64,000 nt of DNA from VRUE01 sp963697805 (GCA_963697805.1 CAVOPB010000001.1:620001-684000), one strand, 5' to 3'. Counted from the stretch's first letter, positions 6,872-17,752 are shown. Notes: generated by a model not told the origin, from the sequence alone. Made by a program: numbers and translations.

Positions 6872-8808
6872 CTAGTTGAGCGGAATCACGGAAATCGTTC
6901 GATTTGGTAAGCCGTCGCGTTCCCGCCAGTGCAGCCAGTCGATCTGTATTGCAGCGTGAATGTGTTCGAACCAGCGGTGAGATTCGTGATCACCGTCGAG
7001 GTGCTCGCCTGAACACCGGCTCCTTCGCGGACTACGGCCCTAGCGTCTGACGCCGCCTGAGCCGTAGCTCCCGATACCGCGAAGCTGAGGAAGCCTCGCA
7101 GTGCAATTGGTATCGACGAGGCCAGTCACGATCACCAGTGCCCGGGTCCCGGTGGTGATGGTCACAGACACATCGCCACCAACATCTGGCGGGTTCGCAT
7201 AGGTGGCGTCATTGTCGGACGCCGCCGTCGCGCTGGTCGCTGACTGCGGTAGCGGGAGGCTGCCCGTCGCACCGGTTGCGCCCGTCGCACCGGTCCCGGT
7301 TGCGCCCGTTGCACCGGTAGCGCCTGCGCTGCCGGTTGCGCCGGTCGGTCCTGTCGGGCCGGAGGGCCCCGTCGGTCCAGCCGGTCCTGTCGGACCGGTC
7401 GCGCCAGCCGCGCCCGCTTCCCCGGTGGCTCCGGCATCACCAGTCGCGCCGGTTTCACCCGTGACGCCCTGTTCACCGGTCGGCCCCGCCGGACCGGAGG
7501 GTCCGGTGGCACCTGTTTCGCCCGTAGCCCCGGATTCACCGGCGGCTCCGGTCGGGCCAGTGTCGCCGGTTGCTCCGGTTTCGCCCGTCGCTCCGTTTTC
7601 GCCTGTTGCTCCGGTCGCACCTGCTTCGCCGGTGGCGCCGGTTTCGCCCGTCGCTCCAGTTTCGCCGGTCGGGCCCTGCGGTCCAGTCGGGCCGACTTCA
7701 CCCGTGGCTCCTGCTTCACCGGTCGCACCAGCTGCGCCGGCTTCGCCGGTGGCGCCGGTTTCGCCAGTCGGGCCAGCTTCACCCGTGGCGCCCGCCGCAC
7801 CGGCTTCGCCAGTCGGGCCAGAAGGTCCAGTCGGGCCGGCTTCACCCGTGGCTCCAGCTTCACCGGTCGCACCAGCTGCGCCGGCTTCCCCGGTGGCACC
7901 GGTTTCGCCAGTTGCCCCGGTCGCACCTGCTTCGCCGGTGGCTCCAGTTTCGCCCGTCGCTCCGGTTTCGCCGGTCGGGCCCTGCGGTCCGGTCGGGCCG
8001 GTTTCGCCAGGCGATCCCGGTTCTCCAGTAGCTCCGGTTTCGCCGGTCGCACCAGGTTCGCCGGCTTCGCCTTTTTCACCCGTAGCGCCGGTTTCGCCGG
8101 TCGGCCCGGCCGCGCCCGCTTCGCCGGTAGCGCCTGCCGCACCAGCTTCGCCGGTAGCGCCGGTCGGGCCTGAAGGTCCGGTCGGGCCGGCGGCTCCGGC
8201 TTCACCAGTGGCACCCGTAGCGCCGGTCGGTCCGGTCGTACCCGATGACCCTCCAGCGGGTCCCGTGGGGCCCGTCGGCCCGGCCGCTCCAGGCGTGCCG
8301 GGAGTCCCGGTAGTACCTGTCGCGCCCGTTGCTCCGTTTGTGCCGTTGGTCCCGTTGGTCCCGATTGGTTCCGTTGGTTCCGTTGGTTCCGGCCACGCCG
8401 GTTGCCCCGGTTTTCCCGGTAGCGCCAGTGGCCCCAGCGGCTCCCGGAGCGCCATCTGCTCCATTGGTTCCAGGAGTGCCCGCCACCCCTTGCGGGCCCT
8501 GAATGCCCTGCGGACCCTGATCGCCCTTGGCGCCCTTATCCGCCCTTGGCGCCCTTAGGTCCCTGCTGTGGAGCGCCAGTCGCGAAAGTGACCAGTTTCT
8601 CGCCCTTCTTGCAGTTCTTCCCAGCCCCAAGGAAGCGCATCTTGCCCTTGTTGGGCTTCTTCTTCTTCACGCATACGTTCGCGCTTCCCTGCGCGGCGTT
8701 GGCAGAGCTCGAGAACAGAACGCCAAAGAGCACCACGCTCGCGGCCAGCGCGAGGGCTAGCCACCGCAGCCGTGGCACGGCGGTCGAAATCGAGAGGCTG
8801 AAGCTCAT
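6872..8808 (-). CDS. Secreted collagen-like (Gly-X-Y) protein A, with apparent frameshifts
   Basis: ATG 8808 follows AAGGAGAG. The signal peptide (LALALAASVVLFGVLF, ending SANAA) leads into a short Cys/Lys domain (NVCVKKKKPNKGKMRF, GKNCKKGEK), then a long Gly-X-Y array rich in GAT, GPT and GEAGAAG triplets, then a non-collagen C-terminal domain (ALVIVTGLV, GSNTFTLQYRS). One uninterrupted frame covers about 7040-8430. To join the ends, the frame must change near 8540, 8365, 7075 and 6895. The predicted end ISVIPLN, stop 6872-6874, lies right before the terminator. The protein is likely exported and triple-helical, with a beta-rich C-terminal cap. The breaks may be sequencing errors. Confidence 0.75.
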
Positions 8809-8993
8809 CGGCTGGAGCTCTCCTTTGATCTGGGACAGGGACCGATCCTGGCGGCGCGACGCTAACAGACGAAATCGGACATTAACTAGGACTTGAATTC
8901 CCCTTTCTGGGCTAGACCGTCGAAACTTCCCGGAAAGTGGGCCCTTGCCGTCGTCCCACTGAAGCGAGAGGCCCTGGACAGGTCCCGAAAACA

Positions 8994-9021
8994 GATCCGG
9001 CCGCCCTTGGGCGGCCGGATC
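8994..9021 (-). terminator. Hairpin terminator of the second collagen-like gene
   Basis: Perfect 13-bp arms (GATCCGGCCGCCC and complement) with a two-base loop, followed on the minus strand by TGTTTTC. It lies between the stop of protein B (9096) and the start of protein A (8808), separating the two tandem genes. Confidence 0.8.
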
Positions 9022-9095
9022 GAATGAAGAACTGCTTGGGTCAGCGAGCCTGGTGAGCTAGAGGCCGCCGCCACTGGCACGGGCATACGACGACG

Positions 9096-12000
9096 TCACG
9101 GTGGCGGTGCGTTCGTGGTCGGGTTGCTGTTCGGCACCGACCGGACATTCACCGTTTCTCCAGGGTTCAGCACGATGGTGGTGGGAGCCGGTCGGTGTCG
9201 GTACAAGTCAGTGGCACCGGTACCGGCGATCGTGCAAGTAATCCCGCTTGCGATCCCGTTGCACCATGAGGGTGAATGCGTAGTTCGTTCGCCGCTACCG
9301 GGATCGCCGCTGATGGTCACCGTGAAGGCCGGACATCGTGCCGCCGCATGCCGCCGTCACGTTTCCATTCGTCGTCGTTGTGCTCGGGGTGGTCTGCGCG
9401 AGCAGGAGAAGTAAGTTGTCGCGCCGGTACTCAAGGGTCCGGCGCGTTGGTGCCACCGGTAAGCTGACAGAGTTCCTCCGCAGGCGTTCGCACCGGTCGC
9501 ACCGGTCGCACCGGTCGTGCCGGTCAGCGCCGGTCGCACCAGTTGGCCGGCCACCCAGTCGGGCCGGCTGGGCCAGTCGCACCAGTTGCACCGGTCGCGC
9601 CCGTGGCGCCGGTAGGGCCAGCTGGCCCCGTTGGACCGGTAGCACCAGCTTGCCCTGTGCCACCCGCGAACCCGGTTGATCCGGTTGCACCCGTAGCGCC
9701 CTGCTGACCAGTCGGCCCGGCCGGACCCGAAGGCCCGGTGGCGCCGTCGCTCCAGTTGCGCCGGTCTCGCCTTTGTCGCCGGTAGGGCCGTGGCGCCCGT
9801 GGCTCCAGTTTCACCGGTTGCGCCTTTAGTCGCCGGTTGCTCCCGTGGCTCCCGTTTCGCCGGTCGGGCCCCGGTGGTCGCCCGGTCGCCCGGTTGCGCC
9901 AGTCGCCCCGGTATCGCCGGTGGCGCCAGTTGCTCCGGTCGCTCCGGTGTCGCCCGGTCGCGCCGGTTGCTCCGGTGTCGCCGGTCGCGCCGCGTCGGCC
10001 CGTCGTGCCCGGTCGCGCCTTTGCGCCGGTCGCGCCGGTGTCGCCCGTTGCGCCGGTTGCTCCGGTGGCGCCGTTGTCGCCGGTGGCGCCTGTCGCCGGT
10101 TGCGCCGGTATCGCCGGTCGCGCCTGTGTCGCCGGTGGCGCCCGTTGTCGCCGGTCGGACCCTGGGGCCCGGTCGGGCCGGTTGCGCCAGTGGCTCCGGT
10201 CTCGCCTGTGTCGCCGGTTGCGCCTGTCGCTCCGGTTTCGCCCGTTGCGCCGGTCGCGCCTGTGTCGCCGGTTGCGCCGGTGGCTCCGGTTGCGCCGGTG
10301 GCCCCCGTGTCCCGGTCGGGCCCTGGGTCCGGTCGGGCCGGTGGCGCCGGTTGCTCCGGTGTCTCCGGTCGCGCCGGTGTCGCCGGTTGCGCCGGTCGCT
10401 CCGGTGTCGCCGGTTGCGCCGGTTCTCCGGTGGCGCCGGTTGCGCCGGGCGCCGGTCGCGCCGTCGCGCCGGTATCGCCGTTGCGCCGGTTGCGCCGGTT
10501 GCTCCGGTATCGCCGGTTGCGCCAGTGTCGCCTGGTCGCGCGGCTGGCGCCGGTTGCGCCGGTTTCGCCAGTGGCGCCGGTCGCCCGGTGGCGCCGGTTG
10601 CGCCGGTGGCGCCGTTGTCGCCGGTCGGGCCGCCGGTGGTCCCGGTCGGCGCCGGTTTCGCCGGTGGCGTCCGGTCGCGCCTTGGGCGCCGGTCGCGCCG
10701 GTCGGCTCCGTTTCGCCGGTCGCGCCCGTTGTCGCCGGTCGCTCCGGTTGCGCCGTGTCGCCGGTCGCGCCGGTGGCTCCGGTCGTCGCCAGTCGCGCCG
10801 GTTGCGCCGGTGTCGCCAGTTGCGCCGGTCGCGCCGGTTGTCGCCGGTGGCGCCCGGTGTCGCCGGTCGGGCCCTGGGGCCCGGTCGGGCCGGTGGCGCC
10901 GGTCGCGCCTGTTGCGCCCGTGGCGCCGGTGGCTCCGGTGTCGCCCGTGCGCCGTTGTCTCCGGTCGCGCCGTTGTCGCCGGTCGCGCCAGTGGCGCCGG
11001 TTGCGCCAGTCGCCCCGGTTGTCACCGGTGGGGCCCGCGGTCCGGTCGCGCCGTGGCGCCGGTTGCGGCCGGTCTCGCCGGTGTCGCCGGTCGCGCCAAT
11101 GCTCCGGTCGCGCCGGTGGCGCCGGTCGCGCCGGTGTCGCCGGTGGCTCCGGTTGTCGCCGGTTGCGCCCGTGGCGCCGGTCGCGCCGGTGTCGCCGGTC
11201 GCGCCGGTCGCTCCGGTATCGCCGGTGGCGCCCGTTGTCGCCGGTCGGGCCTGGGGTCCGGTCGGGCCGGTTGCGCCGGTCGCCTTGTCGCCGGTTGCGC
11301 CGTCGCTCCGGTCTGTCGCCGGTGGCGCCGGTGTCGCCGGTCGCGCCCTGTCGCCGGTCGCGCCGGTCGCTCCGGTTTCGCCGTTGGCGCCGGTGGCTGC
11401 CGGTGGCTCCGGTGTCGCCGGTCGGGGCCCTGGGGTCCGGTCGGGCCGTGGCGCCGGTTGCACCGGTGGCCCCGGTCGCGCCTTTGTCGCCCGTGGCGCC
11501 GGTCGCTCCTGTGTCGCCCTGACCGCCAGTTGCTCCCGTTTCGCCGGTTGTCGCCCGTGGCGCCGGTCGCGCCGGTGTCGCCGTTGTCGCCGGTCGCGCC
11601 GGTGGCTCCGGCTTCGCCCTGACCGCCAGTCGCTCCCGTGGCGCCTGTTGTCGCCGGTGGCTCCGGTTTCGCCGGTCGGGCCCTGGGGTCCGGTCGGGCC
11701 GGTGGCGCCGGTGGCTCCCGTGTCGCCTTGGTCGCCCGTTTCGCCAGTCGCGCCGATTTCGCCTTTGTCGCCGGTCGCTCCGGTGGCGCCAGCTTCGCCC
11801 TGAGGGCCAGTCGCGCCGATTTCGCCTTGTCGCCGGTCGCGCCGGTGGCTCCAGCTTCGCCCTGATCCGCCAGTCGCGCCGGTTTCGCCTTTGTCGCCCG
11901 TTGCGCCGGTCGCTCCGGTTTCGCCGGTCGGACCCTGAAGTCCAGTCGGGCCGGTGGCGCCGGTTTCGCCGGTGGCTCCCGTTACGCTGGTCGCCGGTTG

Positions 12001-12981
12001 CGCCAGTGGCCCCCGTATCGCCGGTGGCGCCCGTAGCGCCGTTTTCGCCGGTCGCTCCCGTTTCCCCGGTCGGGCCCTGGGGTCCGGTCGGGCCGGTGGC
12101 GCCGGTTTCGCCAGTCGCTCCAGTGTCGCCTGTGGCGCCTGTTGCTCCAGTCGCTCCCGTTTCGCCCTGACCGCCAGTCGCTCCTGTTTCGCCTTTATCG
12201 CCAGTTGCGCCGTAGCTCCGTTTTCGCCGGTCGCTCCAGTCTCGCCAGTCGGACCCTGGGGGCCGGTAGGACCGGTGGCTCCCGTTGCCTGGTCGCCGGT
12301 TGCGCCAGTCGCTCCAGTGTCGCCGGTCGCCGTTGCGCCCGTCGCGCCGGCTTCACCTTGATCGCCGGTTGCCCCGGTCGCGCCCTGATCTCCGGTCGCC
12401 CCGGTTCCACCGGTGGCTCCGGTTGAGCCAGCGGCTCCTGTGACTAGACCCGTGGCGCCCGTGGGCCCAGTCGGGCCGGAGGCCCTGGAGCTCCGGGGGC
12501 GCAGGGCCCGGTGCGCCAGTGGCTCCGTTGGTTCCGTTGGTCCCGTTTGTCCCCGCAGCACCGGTGGGCCCAGTCGCTCCGGCGGCACCGGTCACGCCCT
12601 GCGCACCCTGGGCGCCGGTCGGGCCGGTGGCGCCATGCGCTCCATTCGCGCCGTTGGCTCCTACGGGGCCAGGCATGCCCTGCGGACCCTGGATTCCCTG
12701 TGGGCCCTGAGCCCCTTTTGCCCCTGGGCCCGCGGACCCTGCTGCGGCGTTCCGGTGTGAAGGTGACCCGCCTCCAACCCCTTCTGCAATGCCGATTCGC
12801 CCCGACGAAGCGCATCGTGCCCTTGTTGGGTTGGTGCTTTTTTACGCAGACGTTCGAAGTTCCGCTTGACGCGTTGGCTGAGGGTGAGAAGAGGAGCCCG
12901 GTCAGCGCCAGGCTGACGATCAACCCGAGGACAAGCCAGCGTAGCCGTGGCACGGCGGTCGAAATCGGGGGCAAGACTCAT
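9096..12981 (-). pseudogene. Secreted collagen-like protein B, long Gly-X-Y array broken by many frame changes
   Basis: ATG 12981 opens a reading frame that shifts within the first codons into a signal peptide (LVLGLIVSLALTGLLF, SANAS) and a domain like that of protein A (NVCVKKHQPNKGTMRF). From about 12720 to 9520 the strand encodes Gly-X-Y triplets (GATGDTGATG, GPTGPQGPTGETG), but the frame hops between all three phases many times. A unique C-terminal domain (ASGITCTIAGTG, IVLNPGETVNV) ends NAPPP at 9096. An intact version would have roughly 1290 residues. A DNA block of 25 bases in the signal-peptide region is identical to protein A, indicating duplication. Frame breaks may come from consensus errors in the repeat. 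Confidence 0.7.
9520..12720 (-). repeat. Gly-X-Y coding repeat (9-bp and 18-bp related units)
   Basis: Low-complexity sequence built from variants of a 9-base unit, on the plus strand close to GTCGCGCCG or GTTGCTCCG, repeated for about 3.2 kb. The units encode Gly-Ala-Thr, Gly-Asp-Thr or Gly-Pro-Thr on the minus strand. Long plus-strand frames here are Pro/Val/Ala or Arg-rich mirror reads of the repeat and are not genes. Confidence 0.9.
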
Positions 12982-13180
12982 CGGATTGGAGTCTCGTAAA
13001 GGGCGAAAAAGCGCACTAGATCCAGGAAATCCCTGAGAATCGAATGAACATACAGGACGATCATCCGCCGGGCTGCCGATTGGGTGCCAAATTTGGCCAA
13101 CTTCGCGATGAATCTCAAATTTCGGGGAGGCGAGCGGGAGATTCAGAGGGAGCGGCCCGGCTGCCAATTCCGTGGTCTTC

Positions 13181-13699
13181 CTACTCGCCGGGCTCCCGCC
13201 GCGGAACCAGCACCAGCCGCTTGAACTCGGCGACAAGGACCCCGTCCTGGTTCAGGACCCGCGTGTGGACCTTGACGATGCCGCGGTCGGGCTTCGATTT
13301 CGAGGGCTTCACGTCGAGCACCTCGGTCTCGCAGAAGAGGGTGTCGCCATGAAAGACCGGGTTCGGGTGGCTCAGTTCTTCAGTGGCCAGGTTGGCGATC
13401 GCCTTCCCAGAGACGTCTGAAACCGACATCCCGAGGGCAAGCGAGTAGACGAGCGGCCCGACGACGACGTTGCGGCCCTGCTGGGACTCCTTCGCGTAGA
13501 CGTCGTTGATATGGAGCGGGTGGTGATTCATCGTGATCAGGCAGAAGAGGTGGTCGTCCGCCTCGGTCACGGTCTTCGCCGGCCAGTGCTTGTAGACGGC
13601 GCCGACCTCGAACTCCTCGAGGTAGCGGCCGTAGCTATGGGCGCCCGACGCCTCGCGCTCTGCCTGGTCGGTCGTCAACTCGTAGTTCTGCTCGCTCAT
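13181..13699 (-). CDS. MaoC-family hot-dog hydratase (itaconyl-CoA/mesaconyl-CoA-hydratase-like)
   Basis: The 172-residue protein starts at ATG 13699; a longer frame to 13792 has an unconvincing leader. It contains the hydratase-2 active-site region with the Asp/His pair (TEADDHLF, MNHHPLHIND), GPLVYSLALGMSV, and the HPNPVFHGDTL segment seen in the MaoC subgroup that usually neighbours CitE-like lyases, such as mycobacterial Rv2499c. That subgroup hydrates C5 dicarboxylyl-CoA thioesters. No lyase is adjacent here, but a malyl-CoA/citramalyl-CoA lyase lies 11 kb away. Substrate assignment is inference; the fold is clear. Confidence 0.8.
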   Translation of the reverse strand: MSEQNYELTTDQAEREASGAHSYGRYLEEFEVGAVYKHWPAKTVTEADDHLFCLITMNHHPLHINDVYAKESQQGRNVVVGPLVYSLALGMSVSDVSGKAIANLATEELSHPNPVFHGDTLFCETEVLDVKPSKSKPDRGIVKVHTRVLNQDGVLVAEFKRLVLVPRREPGE

Positions 13700-13737
13700 C
13701 GCTTCTGAAGTCTCCTCTCTTGGAACGGCCGGGGAGA

Positions 13738-15400
13738 CTAGCCGGTGGTGCAAAGACGGACCGGGCCGCTTCCGGTAAGCCCAAGCCGCCATGGACGCGT
13801 CGATCGGTCCTCGGGGATGTAGAGCGAGATGGGAGTGCGTGGTGCGAGTGGCCCGAAATGCACGGGCAAGCCTTCGGAATATCTGCCGAGGGACAGTTCG
13901 ACATCAGGGAAACCCCTATTTTCGACCGAGAATCCCCCGTGCAGGAGGGTGATGCCGGTTTCGCCATCAGCGGATGCCTCCAGGGATTGGCAGGCCACTA
14001 TCCGCTCTTCTGGTCGCGGGGGCGCGACCTCGAGTCCGAGCGCCTGGGCCATCTTCAGGTCTGCCGCTGCCCGCTCAGGCTCAGGGCGAACCGCGAGCTC
14101 CGCCTCACTGAATGCTGGGGACCCGTGCGCCCCGATGGCAGCGAGATAGGCGTGGGTCGGAACTTCGACGCTCGGTGGAAAGACCACAGGAAATTGAGGA
14201 TCGACACTTGAGCCGGCAATCTCGACCGCGGCAAGGTTCGAGCGTAGAGAGTTCGCGTATGGAATCCAGCGTTCGTCGTGTTCCCGCAGAAGTAGCGAAA
14301 CGCCGCCCACCACCGCGGCAACGGTGATCACTCCAGCGCCAAAGACAGCCGCCCTTGGAATGCGCAGGCCGCGCGACCAGCTCACCCGCGATCAGCAGCA
14401 AGAAGATCGCGGATGGATATTGATATCGGCTGGACGTCGGTGGGCGGCTCACATCGCGATTGATCCCTGCCAATGCCCAAAAGGTGATGCCGATTGCTAG
14501 CGCAACGGCAAGACCCACAGAGATCTTCTTGTCCTTGTAGACCCTCACGATGAGCAGGAGCAGGCCGAATGCGAGCAGCACATGGCCCCAGATCAGATGC
14601 GGCTGCTCCGGCTCGCTGCCGTCCCCGGTGGCGAGACCAAGCAAGGAGACGATTCCCGGCCGATGCCGCATCGAAGACGTAGCCCAGGGCTATTGCGGAT
14701 GTTGCTGCCGCTCAATGATTTTCGGCCTGGTGGCCCCACCCAAGCCACCAGAGCCATAGAGCAGGATCGGCGCGAGCACAACGATAGAGGTCGCCGCCCG
14801 AAGCCCCGCCCAAGGAGCAAGCTTCACCACGGCTCCGGCTACAAAGGCAATGCCGATGCTGGCGAACGCGATAGATACGATAAGCAATGCGCAGGCGATC
14901 CACATCACCGAAGTGCATCGTCTCGATCGAGGGCGATCAGTGCCCCCAGGCCCAGCGAGAACCGAAGCGAAGTAGCCGAGCTGAAATGCAAACAGAAGGT
15001 CTTCGAAAGCCGCGCCGAGGAACAGGATCAGAACCGCGGCGAACAGAGGCCAGCCAGCTCCCCATACCGCCTACGGAGGAAGAAGAAGAGCGCGATCGGA
15101 CGCTACCGAGGAAAGCGCCAATCGCGACCAAGTAGTACGGGGTCGCCGACCCCATGCCGAAGATTTCGCGCATCAGCCTGAAGACGAAGACCCACGCCGA
15201 CGACGAGATTGCCGTGGTACGGAGCTGAGAAAGGTTCCCGCACTCCACCCGTGCCTCTTCACGAGGAAGAGCCAGTCGTCGGCGACAAACGTCAGCTGCG
15301 AATCCAGCCTGATGAGCAGGACGCCCGACGTGACAACGGCCACCGCCAGCAATAGGACCGGCAGCCGCTCCCAAAACGGCGAGCCCTCGGAGAACCGCAT
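13738..15400 (-). pseudogene. Large multi-pass membrane protein (GT-C-like), broken by at least five frame changes
   Basis: ATG 15400 starts a transmembrane segment (LPVLLLAVAVVTSGVLL) followed by an acidic DDWLFL motif, then SAGTF, APYHGNLVV, FGMGSATPYYLVAIGAFL, LGAAFEDLLFAFQLGYF, IVSIAFASIGIAFVAGAVV, LLAFGLLLLIVRVY and a soluble C-terminus ending at 13738. These pieces lie in alternating frames on the same strand but in the right order for one polytopic protein of about 550 residues. The Asp-Asp motif after the first helix is typical of GT-C glycosyltransferases using lipid-linked sugars. No piece shows substitution decay, so indel errors are plausible. The surroundings support a polysaccharide role. 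Confidence 0.68.
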
Positions 15401-15493
15401 CGTCGGCGCCCCCTCCACGATTCTCGCGATCCTCCCATACCGGCGGGCCCCGGAGCTCAGAATCCGCGCCCTGAGCGTCTAGGTTGAGCGTCA

Positions 15494-16990
15494 GTGACGC
15501 AATCCGCTGGCGATCCGAGGACGGATGACGTCCTGACCTCCCCCGAGGCCGGCGGACGGGTCATTCGCGGGAGCGCAGTGCGGGTCGCGGCAAACGTCGC
15601 CGGCACCGTGCTCGGGCTGGGAACCGCCACCCTCCTCCTGCGCCACCTCGGGGTCGATGACTCCGGCCGCTACGTGACGGTCCTCTCGCTCGTCGGCATC
15701 GCTGTCGCCGTGGTCGATACCGGGCTCAACGTGACGGCGAGCAACCAGCTCGCCCTGCGCGCGCCGGCAGATCGGCGGCCGTTGGTCGCCAACATCCTCG
15801 CCCAGCGCCTGCTGGCGATGCCGATCGCTCTGGGCGCCATCGTCGCCTTCGCCGCCCTCGCCGACTACCCGGCGGAGATGGTCGCGGGCACCGCTCTGGC
15901 CGGGCTCGGCGTGTTCATGGTGGCGGCTGCCAACGCCCTGCTGCTGCCGCTTGCGGTCGAACTGCGCAATGCGGGCCTCGCGTTCGTCGACTTCCTCCGC
16001 CAGGCGGTCACCCTGGTCGGGGTTGCGCTCCTGGTTGTCCTCGGCGCAGCGTTGACGCCGTTCTTCGCGCTGCAGATCGTCGTCGGGCTCGCGGTGGTTG
16101 CGGTTACTCCGATGCTCGTCGGGATCGGCGGAATCGTCCGCCCTCGGTTCGATCGCGACGATCAGAGGACGCTCTTCAACCGGGCGCTGCCGATCGCGAT
16201 CGCGCTGGCCCTGGGACAGGTCTACTTCCGGCTGGTGATCATCTTCATGTCGCTGACCTCCTCGGCCGAGCAGACCGGCTACTTCGGCGGTTCGCTGCGA
16301 GCGATGGAAGCGATGATCGTGATCCCGTACCTGGTGGCCGGGGTCGCGCTACCGATGTTGACCGCGGCAGCGAGAGACGACAGGGATCGCCTGCGCTATG
16401 CGGTCGCGGGGCTCGGTGAGGGAGCGGTGATCGCCGGGGCGCTGGCGATCCTCGTCGTCTTCCCGCTCGCCGAGCCGGTGATGGAAATCATCGGCGGAGC
16501 TGCATTCGGGCCCTCGGGCGACGTCCTGCAGATACAGGTCGCGGCTCTGATGTTCATCGCCCTCAGTCAGATCTGGACGGTCACGCTGATCGCCCTGGGT
16601 CAGCAGCGCCAACTCATCCTCACCAACGGTGTCGCGCTACTCGGCCTCGCCGTATTCGCCGCGGTGCTCGTCCCAGCCTTCGATGCGGAGGGCGGGGCCG
16701 CCGCCACGGTGCTGGGAGATGCCCTCCTCGCCAGCCTGATCTATTGGAGGCTCCATCGGGACACCGGCAGGGTGATGGTCGGCGGCAGGTTCCTGGCCAA
16801 GGTCGCCGCGGCCGCCGCCATCGCCTGCATTCCCATCCTGGTGGGCCTGCCCGCCCTGGCCGCCGCGGTCCTCGCGGCAGCCCTCTTCGTCGGTGTCGGC
16901 TGGTCGATCGGGATGGTGCCGAAGGAGCTGCGCGACCAGGTGACGGCGATCCGCGGCATCAGAGACAGGGGCGATCCCGACCAGAGCTAG
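15494..16990 (+). CDS. Polysaccharide flippase (Wzx/MurJ-like MOP superfamily)
   Basis: This 498-residue protein starts at GTG 15494. It has about 14 hydrophobic segments with no other domain, the pattern and length of the oligosaccharide/lipid flippase family. The first helices contain RVAANVAGTVLGLGTATLLLR, seen in RfbX-type proteins. It would move lipid-linked oligosaccharides across the membrane. The gene lies next to glycosyltransferases and 12 kb from an O-antigen-ligase-like gene, which together make a Wzx/Wzy-type route plausible. The stop overlaps the end of the convergent downstream gene by four bases. Confidence 0.85.
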   Translation: MTQSAGDPRTDDVLTSPEAGGRVIRGSAVRVAANVAGTVLGLGTATLLLRHLGVDDSGRYVTVLSLVGIAVAVVDTGLNVTASNQLALRAPADRRPLVANILAQRLLAMPIALGAIVAFAALADYPAEMVAGTALAGLGVFMVAAANALLLPLAVELRNAGLAFVDFLRQAVTLVGVALLVVLGAALTPFFALQIVVGLAVVAVTPMLVGIGGIVRPRFDRDDQRTLFNRALPIAIALALGQVYFRLVIIFMSLTSSAEQTGYFGGSLRAMEAMIVIPYLVAGVALPMLTAAARDDRDRLRYAVAGLGEGAVIAGALAILVVFPLAEPVMEIIGGAAFGPSGDVLQIQVAALMFIALSQIWTVTLIALGQQRQLILTNGVALLGLAVFAAVLVPAFDAEGGAAATVLGDALLASLIYWRLHRDTGRVMVGGRFLAKVAAAAAIACIPILVGLPALAAAVLAAALFVGVGWSIGMVPKELRDQVTAIRGIRDRGDPDQS

Positions 16991-17752
16991 CCCCGACTGC
17001 GCCGTGAGCCCCAGGCGAGCCATGAGAGCCCGAACCGGGTCAGCCTCCCACCCTCCTGGAAATGGCGCGTGCGGTTGTCGGCTACCAGCAGGTTCTCCTG
17101 CTCGCCGCTGCGGAACGTTTCGCTCTGCATCCACCGCTCAGGTGGATATCCGACCCCATCGCGGCCGACGACCAGAGTTTCCAGGCCGCGGTCCCTGACC
17201 TGGCGGGTGAGGGACCGCTTGCCTCCCTCGAGCGCGACGGCCTCGAGCTTGCTCAGGCCCCGAGGCCAATCGAGTGAGAGCAGCAGCTCGCGCTCCAGAG
17301 CGAACGCGTTCGTCCGTAGATGAGGGTTTGGGAACGGCTCATGCCCGGGTCGCAGCCGGCGCAGCGGTCCGGGACGCACCGCGTTCGGGCTCTCATAGGA
17401 GCCGGTGGCGCCGACCATTCCCACCCCCGGGGCGACCAGCGCCTTCTCGAGATTTGCCAGCCATCCGTCGGCGAGGATGACGCTGACCGTGTTGAGGAAG
17501 CAGTAGCGCTCCGCAACGACCCGGTCCGCCGCTTCGCGATAGTGATCGAGGTCCATCCCGAGCCCAAGGTTCACCTCGTCATGCTCGAGGTCGGCGAAGG
17601 CGCGCCGCCATGGATCGCGGTCTTCATCGGGTCCGGCCAGGAGCAGGGCAAGCCGGTGCGGCGTCCTTGCGGGGTGCTCCCTATACGAGGCCAGGAAATC
17701 GCTCGGCGACCCCGACGCCGTATGGGGTCCAGGCCAGATAGACAACGCACAT
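16987..17752 (-). CDS. Glycosyltransferase-like protein, frameshifted near the N-terminus
   Basis: ATG 17752 begins MCVVYLAWTPYGVGV, a typical start for this actinobacterial glycosyltransferase-like family, but the frame must change near 17710 to enter the long frame FLASYREHPARTPHRL that continues to 16987. Further features are a GMDLDHY segment, YCFLNTVSVILADGWLANL and GMVGATGSYES, a GT-A-like core. The alternative start upstream in the long frame (17811) gives a leader that does not resemble the family. Total about 250 residues. A sugar transfer role in the polysaccharide locus is likely; donor and acceptor are unknown. Confidence 0.7.

Noticed and set aside
7203..8558. A 451-codon plus-strand frame of Pro-Val-Ala repeats
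   Set aside because: It is antisense to the intact part of collagen-like protein A and shows only the complement of the GAT/GPT triplets.
9790..11803. Very long plus-strand frames (550-650 codons) rich in Pro, Val, Ala and Arg
   Set aside because: They are mirror reads of the minus-strand Gly-X-Y repeat. They lack starts with ribosome binding sites, and the signal-peptide head and unique C-terminal domains are on the minus strand.
9520..12720. CRISPR-like impression from regular short repeats
   Set aside because: The units are 9-base coding repeats with no unique spacers of constant length and no cas genes nearby.
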